A program made the position numbers and the translations under genes. A DNA stretch of 64,000 nucleotides from Cladocopium goreaui (lineage: Eukaryota > Sar > Dinophyceae > Suessiales > Symbiodiniaceae). The stretch spans positions 62,001 through 126,000 of the forward strand of contig CAMXCT020001081.1 of NCBI GenBank assembly GCA_947184155.2, read 5' to 3'. Positions 55,401 to 64,000 of this stretch are shown here, one piece after another (the stretch's first letter is position 1; each line of letters opens with the position of its first letter). The notes under the pieces are model-generated. The model worked only from the letters and a program-made list of their open reading frames with translations. It did no database searches and was not told the DNA's origin.

Positions 55401-58400
55401 TGCATTAGATATAACGAACAAAACTGGAGATTGAAGTAATGAAAAGAGGAATTTGGTGAGCAAGTTTTGGAATTAACAAACAAACTGGGGAGTTTAAGCA
55501 ACAAAACTGGGGACACTAGGCATCTCCCCAATGAGGATACAAGTTTGGGTATGGGTCAATGTTCAAGGGACCATCGGAATTGAGGAGATGAATATCCGTA
55601 GTAAGCCATAGTATGGATACCAGAGGATCCACCACATACCAAGCTTCCAGAGCGGATGTCATAGTGCTACATCCACTCTAAAATCAGGATAAATCAGGAA
55701 GGTTCAAAATTTCAGTTGCTGGTTCTCTTGGTGGTTGACAATGGTTGACACTTTGTGGGTTCATTGTGTTGGAAAGGTCAAGCACTTCTGAGACCGGTCC
55801 AATGCTCCGTCACCTCCACCAGGTAAAGGATGACTCCTCACAAACGTGCCGCCTGCAACATTTTTGGCGGACATGGATGGAGATTGAGCTGAGTTTCACC
55901 CACATATCTCTCCCAAATATCACGTTTGACTTGGGATTAATGGTTGTTAAGCTCCTATAATCAAGTCTTGGCCGGCGGCTACTCATTTCTCAAGGATCAT
56001 CCAAGACTACACAAAAAGGTACATCTCAAAAAATCAGGTGTATTGTCTGTCTGACTTGCCAACAAATGATGGTATTTTCCACTTGCATCCAGCAATACTT
56101 AGGCATATACTGCACCATTGGAATCATTGGAAGTACTGTATATCCTGGTGTGATCACAAATGTGCACCCTGTGATGGCCATCCCAAGTGCCTCATATTTA
56201 GATCATATCCTTGGGATGGGTATATGATGGGTGTTAATATATCCCACTATACATGCTGACCTGCACTGACATGCTGACCTGGTGATGTTTGCCAGGACGC
56301 AAGCTTCTTCAGCGGCCTTGCCAACAGTGGCGCCTGCGGCGCCAACAGCGGCAACTACAGTGGCGGCTCAGATGGAACAGTGGAGTCGGATGATGTGATG
56401 GTGTCATTAATGCATCAAAATGTTGATTGATTATTATCATGATGTCTTAGAACATTGAGTTCATTTGAGTTCTATAGAGTTATTGGATGTTGCTGGGTTT
56501 TATTGCAACTGACTGAATGTATTGATGGTGATGATTGAACCTCATGATGTCAATGATGCTGATGGCTGTGATGCCAGCATGATCGCCGCCTCAGTTACGC
56601 TTGATGGACGGACCGACAAGCATCATTTTCCCCCTAAAGATAGCCATTTCCGGACCGACCGCATATGTCATGTGTTTTTTGGTTACTTGCACCATATCCC
56701 ACTGCCTTTCATAAAAACGGTTCGTTTCCCATTAAAACCCATTCATTAAACCACCATTTTTGCGAAGGGGTTCTGACTGCCTTCATTTCCAAGGAATCTG
56801 AATTAGAGCTGCTGAAGAAGCAGCTGGGTATGGAGCTAAGAACATCCTCCTAGGTATCCACAAGAGATTGGAAACCTCAAAAGGTTGAGGAAAGTCAACA
56901 TTTTTTCATGGGTAAAGTTCAGGGTTTGTCTAGCTATTTTCTTCCAGAAGTAAAGACTCCTAGAGATGAGGATAGCATTCATGTTTTCCATTTATACAAT
57001 TACCTGTATAAATCCTATATAGCCATCTATTTTCCATGTCTTTAAGGCATGCTTCATTACTAAGGCACACTTCATTACGACTTCCCCAGGTCTTCTGTCC
57101 ATGGGCGCGGGCATGCTGTTGAAGAAGCTGGAAGAGGCTCCTGTCACGCCACCAGGCGAGCGACCGACACATGATGTGGAGCTGGGGAGTCATGGTAGTC
57201 ATGGTAAGTGCCATAATACACTCGGCGTGAAACCAGATGAACGTGTGACAACCACATTCAAAATCATTTCAAACCTAGTTGAAATTTGAAAGTTAAGTTA
57301 TACGTACGAAAAAAACATGAAAAGGCCCTTTTCATTCATACAGAAGGCCATATTCAAAACCCCTGGCAGACCCATATTTACCCAGATGGTGTTCCAATGT
57401 TTTGAGATGAAGCGAAATACCACCCAGACCCGAGCCCCAGGTGTACCTGTCGCAACGTCATCGGTGGAGGCTCAGATTGGGTTGACATGTCCACCACTGA
57501 AATTTGGGGTTTGGGAACGGGGTCAATGCGATGGGGATGCCCCCAGAGACAATAGGGTTATAACCCCGGAATCCCTCTAGCATGCCAAATTCAGGAAGTA
57601 TTTTTTTACGATTTTAATACGTATGGTTTTTGATACGATTGGAAGATATGAATTTGATACGCTTTGAATTTGGGGTTATGATTTCGATCTGGTGTTGTTA
57701 TGTTTTTTTGATATGGTTTGGGTTATGGTTTAGATATGGTTTTGGAATGTTTTGGATGTGATTTTGATATGGTTTTGATATGGTTTGGGAACGGACCGCC
57801 TTTTTCAGGGTTCCTGACGGGTTGGCTTCAAGAAAGGACACAGAAACAGCCCCGGGACAGCCTTTTGGTCGATTTCTCCAGGGTTCTTGTGGTTTTTCAT
57901 ATGATTTTGATACGATTTTGATACGCTTTTGATACGATTTTGATACGATTTTGATTTGGTTTTGATATGATTTTGACCCACATCAAGAATCATAACTGAA
58001 ACCATATCAAAATCATATCTAAAACCGTATCAACATCGTAGCTGCAAAGAAACCATTCAAAACAGCAAATCATATCTGAAACATATCAAAACCACAAAAA
58101 TAGTTATTTTGAAAAACATTCATCCTAGAGACTTCGGATCTTATAGCAATAGGGATACAATGGGATATGATGGGATATGTGACCAGTAATTACCTGGGTT
58201 TCTTTCAAAATTGCGGATAGATGCCCAATACTGTAATGGTGATATGGTATCAAATCAACAATGAAAATATATGGGGATATACTGGGATGCAATGAGATCT
58301 AGAACCCCACAATTCTGATAGCAATACTTGTGATGTTCCCAATCATTGGGTACATATTATACCCCGTTATAAGATGTTATAAGGGATTTTCCCTGGATCT

Positions 58401-59020
58401 CCCGTCGCCAGGTGGATGGTTCCTCTCCCAGGTCACGGATTTCTGAGGAACCACACCCTTCACCTTCCAGGTGTGGATCTGCTCTATAGGGATGTTGGCA
58501 ATGCATGGTTCAGTGGGATTTAGGCGTCATTGTTAGCGTGGAGTTACTTTGTGCTATGGATTTTGATCCACTGGTGATTGTTAGTGTTTAGTCAGGTTTT
58601 AACGAACGCGTGGATACTTAGTGGATGCATGTGGATGCAAATCACATAGGTTCTGATTATGTTGAAAAGTCATGGTGGACTGGATGATAGGATGTGTGTG
58701 AATTTGCCACAGTCCTCAACAGAGATGTCTTGGCTGGATCATCCACTCCCGGCAGCAATGTCCTGATATCTGTGGTGTTTCTTCCTGTAAAATTTGCCCT
58801 TTTTCAACCAGGATTGCATCTAGGGTGATCTCGCACTTGGAAGCGTGGCTATGAATCGAGGAAGTCAGACCAGACTACATCAGACTATGATAGAATACTA
58901 AATGCTTGTCAGGTGCCATCGGGCGGGCCCCACCCCAGCCAGTTTCCAAACAGATTCAGCCAGGTCGCCATCCATCCGTCGCGCCAGCGATTCGAAGGCG
59001 CCAAACTCGGAAGAGCATAG
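49494..59020 (+). CDS. Unrecognised many-exon gene
   Basis: Candidate exons between ag acceptors and gt donors: 49494-~49591 (VRQIAGGSPLARAVGFWLKS), ~52474-52575 (DAAPLIQSLQARSRRSVASP), ~52900-52972 (AEALQPQLIQRCSGVETLLG), ~55153-55250 (ERRYPGRICGFSPSLEHSG), ~56296-56397 (DASFFSGLANSGACGANSG), ~57091-57200 (MGAGMLLKKLEEAPVTPPGE), ~57440-57480 (VPVATSSVEAQIG) and 58913-59020 (VPSGGPHPSQFPNRFSQV, ending GRA then TAG). The exons are polar, rich in Ser, Arg and Gly, and suggest a largely disordered or regulatory protein. Most joins were not phased, and more than one gene is possible. A decayed duplicate of the 37-39 kb gene lies within the span. Confidence 0.45.
50575..52250. pseudogene. Segmental duplication, copy 2: decayed copy of the 37-39 kb gene segment
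   Basis: Blocks match 37296-38950 in order. The exon equivalent to 38085 has lost about eight bases (gaaatccaaatgcaattttgagcat), which shifts the frame into a stop. Downstream of the gcatccgcag string it is open again and reads VQQALYEAYGNEIPSYLEAG, with a six-base insertion relative to copy 1. No equivalent of the terminal exon reads open convincingly. Confidence 0.65.
55055..55110. repeat. ATTTATCAAT short tandem repeat
   Basis: About four to five degenerate 10-base units in an AT-rich intron. Confidence 0.7.
57600..58095. repeat. GATTTTGATACG-type degenerate repeats
   Basis: Imperfect tandem gattttgatacg/tggttttgatat units run on the + strand and turn into their reverse complement (aaaccatatcaaaatcat) from about 57985, so the region can fold back on itself. 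Confidence 0.7.
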
Positions 59021-60036
59021 GACATGAAAGGTTATCATATATTGGTTAATATATCTACAGCATATTGATTACTGAGAATCTATGATTTTGGATGACTATT
59101 AGTAGAAATTGGAGGTCATCACGGATGAGCATTTATGATGGTTGTGTTGAAGCATTAATTGTATCCGTTGCAACAAAGCCCCTCCAAATCCTACAAGCCG
59201 TTCACCACACACTCATGATCTCTCTGATTTTGATAGAACCGGAGGCCAAATTGTATCAAATTGTCACGGATGTTGTATTTGATGTGTTTTGTTGAAGCAC
59301 TTGAATCTTTTGCAACAAATATCCAAATCTAGATATATTTTAGATTTTTAGTAAGTTGTCAGCCTTCCTCTAAACCTTGATTCAAGAAGGGTTTCCCCGA
59401 TGTCAGGTGAGTTTCGCTCAGATGCCCTTTATTGAGCAAGGCCACGTCTCATCACACCATGGCTTGGATTTTTTGCAGGGCTGGGCCGGGAAAGTTTCTT
59501 CTGAGATTGGGAGGATGCTTCTCCCTGACATAGCCTCGCACATATAGGATCTTGAAAGCAGATGACCGGTTCATGGCTTGAAGGTTCAGAACCTGTGACT
59601 CCAGTCAATGCATGGCCGGAGCCTTTGGATTTTGCCCCAAAAACGAGGACCACCCAAGGGCGCTTTTCCTACCAGGAGACAGAATGAAGATGGGGAAGTT
59701 AGACGCGCCGGACAATAGAAGTGGATGCTAAGGCATCAGTTTGGAAACTCTGCCGCCACTCCGCCTCCTGTTTGGGGGCAAGTGCGCAACTCAGTGATGT
59801 CTAAGAGGTTTTTAAGTTGTCGTGTCTCAATACTTCAGCAACCACAGCAACCACAGCAACCACTGCAACCACTGCAACCACTGCAACCTACTCGCCTAAG
59901 TATCCCGAAGACATTCCTTCCAATAGTGACAAGCCATTGTCCCCTCCTGGCACCACATGTTATGCATGAGACTCAGATTCGGTTTGACCACGGCCATTGT
60001 GCAGACCTTTGATGTTCAAAAGCTTCAGACGTTGTC
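59021..60036. other. Spacer before the coiled-coil gene, with CAACCACTG repeats
   Basis: No supported exon is seen. Six copies of a nine-base CAACCAC(A/T)G unit lie at 59836-59888. A cttcag acceptor lies shortly before the ATG at 60037. Confidence 0.45.
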
Positions 60037-63000
60037 ATGGATCCTGTGCAGTTTACTGGGCCCTCCAGCCTTGATGTGGAGAATCTGCTCCCCCAATCTC
60101 TGCGGGATGGGATGTTACCAATTCAGCATGAGAATCTCCAGCTGTTGGTCTCGTTGATCCAGACTCGACTTTCATCCAGGCAACTGAAATGGCACAATGA
60201 ACAGCTCAGCGCAGAGATGGAACAGATCAAAGGTGGATCATCCAGTCCCACAGATCCCACGGCTGCGGAGGTTGAGGACAGGATGGATGGGCTGGAAGAT
60301 GCCTTAAAGCTATGTGTAGCTGAGCTGATAGCTCTGATTGTTTCGTGGCAGCGACAGATGGAAGGAGAGCAGAGAAAGGATCTGTCAGTGGAATACGAAA
60401 CTCGTTTGTGGTTTCAGCAGATTCAACCAAATTGAAATCATAGATTTGTACTTGGTGAATGGGGCAGAACGTGCATGTGTTTGCCATATATATTATTTGA
60501 ATAGGATAATAATTAAAGGTTTGAAGTATATATATATATATCATTATATATCTCTTCAGTACTAGCTCGGCCATTTATTGATCCCCAGCGGTTATGTCTT
60601 TGTGGGTGAAGACACGATTCACCAGCACCAAGGAGAGGTGTAGAATGGAGATGCAAGATTTGGCTATCCATCAGGAAAAGGAAGTTGAATCGTTGATGGA
60701 ACGTCTTGCACCGTCCCGAATAAGGGATAGGTTTTCGGGCAAATGCCATGCCAATGAAGTCACTGAGCTTCGAAAGTCTCTTGAGCTGCGTCAGAAACGT
60801 TCCTTGGAAGAGACCATGGCGGCATTGGAGCAGGAAGAAGTGGTTCTGGCAGAGTCTTGCATGGCACTGGATGATGAGGAGAGTAAAATGCAGTCTGAGA
60901 TGCAAGTGGAGAGTGAGGAAGCAGAAGCCGTGCGTCGGATGCGTTTGGAAGTTGGGAAACTGGAGACTCTTCGTAATCGCCTTGAAGCATCTGAACAGAC
61001 TGCTTTGAGCAATCGAAGAAAATCTCACCAGGAGTGTGTCTTTTGGGAAGATCGAATTCAGCACTATGCGCGCGTGCGAGAGGAGCTCACTGATAGCGCT
61101 TGGGTGATGTCACATGAACTGCAGGAGAAAATTCTTGAGACCGAAGCTGCTGCCGATGATTTGAAGATGCTGCGACCCTTGGAGACCCCAAAGGGAAACC
61201 CGGAGCTTCAAGAAGAAGAAACCGCGATCAGGTTGCAGTTGGCCCGTGCCGAAAAGGCACTTGCACCCAAACAAAGGGAAGTGGCTGAAGCGTTGCTTGG
61301 CTGAAATTGGAAAATGATCCACCCTTAACAAAGATTTATAATACACGTCATGTATTCACCAGCCGCAGTTGGTCATATCAACCCAAGAGCTGCAAATGCC
61401 ATGGCTTTAACCCTTTGGGGTAGTTTTGTGGCCAAGAATGGTTTGGTTTATTTGGGCCCAAGCTGTTCCTTAGAAATCAAGTTGAGCCTAGAACCTTCGA
61501 AATTGGACTTGGTGCCAGGTTGAACGAATCCTTTGAGTTGCGCAAAGCTTTGACCTCTGCCTACAACAACCGCTCTGCCGCCAAGATTGCTGAGGCTGAA
61601 GCTGCTCGAGAGGTGCGTTCGAGTCGCAGGAGGAACGCTGGGCTTCGGGAGTCCTTGAAGAAACAGCTAACTTCAGTGGCTGAGTTGAAGGAATCCAAAC
61701 GGGAAGTTGAAGCCAAAGATCGGAAAGTTTTGCTACTCCAGAGACGGGCCTTGCATGAAGAACTGGCAGATACAGAGAGCAATGCTCTGGCAGAAGAACT
61801 TCGGGTCAAAACTTCAGAGCTGCAGCTTGAAGCTCAAACCGCGCGGCGCTTGAGGGTTGACATCAGGGACGTGAGAGCGAAGCAACAACATCGCTTGCGA
61901 CAAAGGTCGGTGTGGATTTTCATTTGAGGAGAGTTTTGTGAATGGGGTTTAGGTGTTATTGAAACATATTCACACCATTTGTTTGGTACAATAAAACCGA
62001 ATAAAACATCGTGATAGATCGTGTTGATGCTCCCTCTTGCCATGTGACCCATGCAGGTCGAAGACAGTTGGCTCAGTTGGCTCAGCTCCACTGGCCTTGG
62101 AGAATTCAGTGCCATCCTCCATATCTTCCGCAGATGTGCAGAAGCAGCTGCGGAAGAGGGAACAGCAGCTGCAACTGCTGCGGACTTCCTTGAGCTCGGT
62201 CAGACACTTAGGGGGAAAGACTGAAAGACCATGAAAGACCTATAAGTTGTTTCATCATGTTTCACCCTGACAGTTGAGAGATTTCTGATTCTAGATCGGT
62301 GTTTGATGCCTTCATTTTCCTTCAAGATCCGTGTTCTGCATGGCAGAAACACGTAGAAACCGATGGTTTTGGCACCCATCTTTGGGAATACCACATCCAT
62401 GTCAGCTGCAAGTAGCACGTTGCCAAGCTGTCCACTGGATCGACCGGATCAGCACCGACTCCCTGAGGATGGGCAGAGATACCCCTTCACCGGAAGTGCT
62501 GAATCCGAAAAAAAGGGAGCTGTTTTCATGTGCAGAATCCTTCACCACAGTTTCTCTCCGTGGGGGGGTTGTTGATTCTCCACGAAAGGGAGCTAAGGTC
62601 AAAAACAGTTTTGTCACAGATAGGCTCTATAGATACTATTGCACAACAAAGTCGGCCGCTAAATTTGGTCCTTTTCAGAACGCCATCAATTTTGGTCAAG
62701 AAAAATTGGTCCCTCCACCTTTGTGAGGTGGACTATGGCGCCCGTAGCGTTCCTGGCGTTCCTGGCGTTCCTGCTTTGGTCAGGTGTCCAGTGGTGACTG
62801 TGAACAACTTTGTGCAGGTGCCATGGGGGCCCGGGATGAGCTTGGGCAACTTCTGTATTTTTCAAGCGCAGAGCCATAGGACCATGGACACCATGAGCTA
62901 GATGTAATATGGGCATATATGGGCCATTGGAGAAACATGGGTTTGGCAGTGGATTTGGCTAGTTTACATGTATGCCTGTGGGCGGTTGGTGGTAATTGCA

Positions 63001-63498
63001 CATGTTTGACCCAGGCATCATCTTAAAATACACCCCGAATCACCTCAATTTTTGCAGGAATTTTGAATTTTTGTCAGCAAGTCCATTGCGAAATAGTTGG
63101 ATCATTGGATCCTTTTGCTGAGCTTGTGGAAGATTCTGGATTGACCTTGAAATCTTTGAACCTGATGCAGTGAGGTCCGTCCAAACAATCCAGTGACCCA
63201 AAGGGTCCACATGGTCCACGGAGTGAGTCGAACACCCAGAAATGCGGACCCACCGTGATCAGATTTGAGGGCAGATTCTCAACACCTGCAGCGGATTGCA
63301 GTGGCTAAGGTTCTAGAAGTGTGTGATGGGAATTCACCCTGGACCCCGTTTCACTCAGCAAAATGCTCCAAATTTCAACTCTTGCTCCACCGATGTCAGA
63401 TGACTCATAGAGTGGACATCAATCCTAATGGAGGCAAAGTCTCGCAGTACCGGCGAGAAAATGCGCAGCTGAGACAGCTTGCAGCTATTATCCTGTAG
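60037..63498 (+). CDS. Coiled-coil protein (at least six exons)
   Basis: It starts at ATG 60037 (MDPVQFTGPSSLDVENLL). Exons that join in phase: 60037-60403, 60589-61291, 61519-61905, 62057-62198 and 62406-~62597. Later pieces (about 62815-62900 and about 63390-63498, ending RRENAQLRQLAAIIL then TAG) are less certain. The first exon is Leu/Gln/Glu-rich helix. Exons 2 to 4 are almost wholly predicted coiled coil, with heptads rich in Glu, Arg, Lys and Leu (ELRKSLELRQKRSLEETMAA; VAEALNESFELRKALTSAYN; VQKQLRKREQQLQLLRTSL). There is no motor, kinase or other catalytic motif. It is probably a structural or scaffold protein of cytoskeleton, basal body or organelle surface, but the family is not recognised. 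Confidence 0.78.
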
Positions 63499-64000
63499 AT
63501 GATGGCAGTTCTGAACATAGCACAGGGTGATTCTAGAAGTTTCCTAGATTTATTTGTTTCTTCTTAAATGCTATCAGATGGTTTTAGTTTGCAAAAGGTT
63601 CAGATGAGTTCCCCAAATGACTTCGGACTGTCTTTGCTTCAAACCGATTTTTTGGGGACTTCCAACAAAGTCCATGCTTTGATTACCTGAGTGCTGCCTG
63701 AGCCTTTGCAGTAAAGTTGTCAGCAGTTGGAACGATTACAGAAAACTGAGAAACTCAATTGTAAAAGAAGTGTTGATCTTGAACCAACAAGGGCAGTCAA
63801 ATACAACATTGGAAAGATGTTATATATAATATAGAATATTCAGAAAACAGATACACAGTCAGACCATGTCGCACTTGGCACATCGACGTGACATTTCAAG
63901 GGTCCCTCGGTGCCTTGGCCATGTTGCCCCGTGGCCTGCGCGCCATGCGCGCCCTGCGCCTGGGCGGCCTGGGCCGGTGCCCCTTGGGCCGCGCCTTCGC
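63499..64000. other. Right edge: AT-rich spacer then GC-rich possible exon
   Basis: Bases 63499-63885 look noncoding. From about 63900 to the end the sequence becomes very GC-rich with repeated gcgcc/ctgcg/gggc strings. It reads LGALAMLPRGLRAMRALRLG on the + strand after a possible acceptor. This could be the start of another gene or a GC-rich repeat; it is cut by the window edge. Confidence 0.3.

Overview
This window is nuclear DNA of a dinoflagellate, most likely a Symbiodiniaceae-like alga. The evidence is internal. Every host gene I can support lies on the + strand, one after another, as in dinoflagellate unidirectional gene arrays. The genes are broken into many very short exons. Exon phases join cleanly only if GC and GA, as well as GT, are accepted as 5' splice donors. 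Introns carry simple repeats and satellites. The only convincing minus-strand coding belongs to one retrotransposon. No bacterial-type operons, rRNA genes, CRISPR arrays or intact tRNA genes were seen.

Layout. (1) About 1.4-17.35 kb: the motor domain of a kinesin-14-like gene in more than 20 exons, some only 17-22 nt long. (2) 6.30-15.18 kb, minus strand: a Ty1/copia-type LTR retrotransposon sitting inside one kinesin intron, with identical 71-bp terminal repeats, TA-rich target-site repeats, a polypurine tract, and gag-protease and integrase-RT-RNase H frames separated by one in-frame TAG. (3) 18.9-21.15 kb: two small genes for hydrophobic-helix proteins; the second resembles apolipoprotein L. 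(4) 22.7-23.3 kb: a Cys-rich, acidic, Trp-rich protein. (5) About 23.56-33.54 kb: an unrecognised many-exon gene. (6) 34.48-36.81 kb: a ubiquitin-like domain followed by about 24 FNIP/LRR-like 22-residue repeats. (7) About 37.3-38.95 kb: a small unrecognised gene, part of which is duplicated and decayed at about 50.6-52.25 kb. (8) 40.35-49.07 kb: a class 3 lipase fused to a dynamin-like GTPase. Its large intron (42.56-47.34 kb) is filled by a twice-copied composite satellite and a 75-nt cassette-like exon copy. (9) About 49.49-59.02 kb: another unrecognised many-exon gene. (10) 60.04-63.50 kb: a coiled-coil protein. (11) The right edge is GC-rich and may start another gene.

How the parts relate. 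The host genes look like independent transcription units. The ApoL-like protein and the lipase-GTPase could all act on membranes, but a functional link is only an inference from proximity. The points most worth a second look are the lipase-GTPase fusion with its satellite-laden intron and cassette exon, and the retrotransposon. In the retrotransposon a methyltransferase-like segment is cut by the gag/pol TAG, and the primer-binding region resembles the inner part of tRNA-Met.
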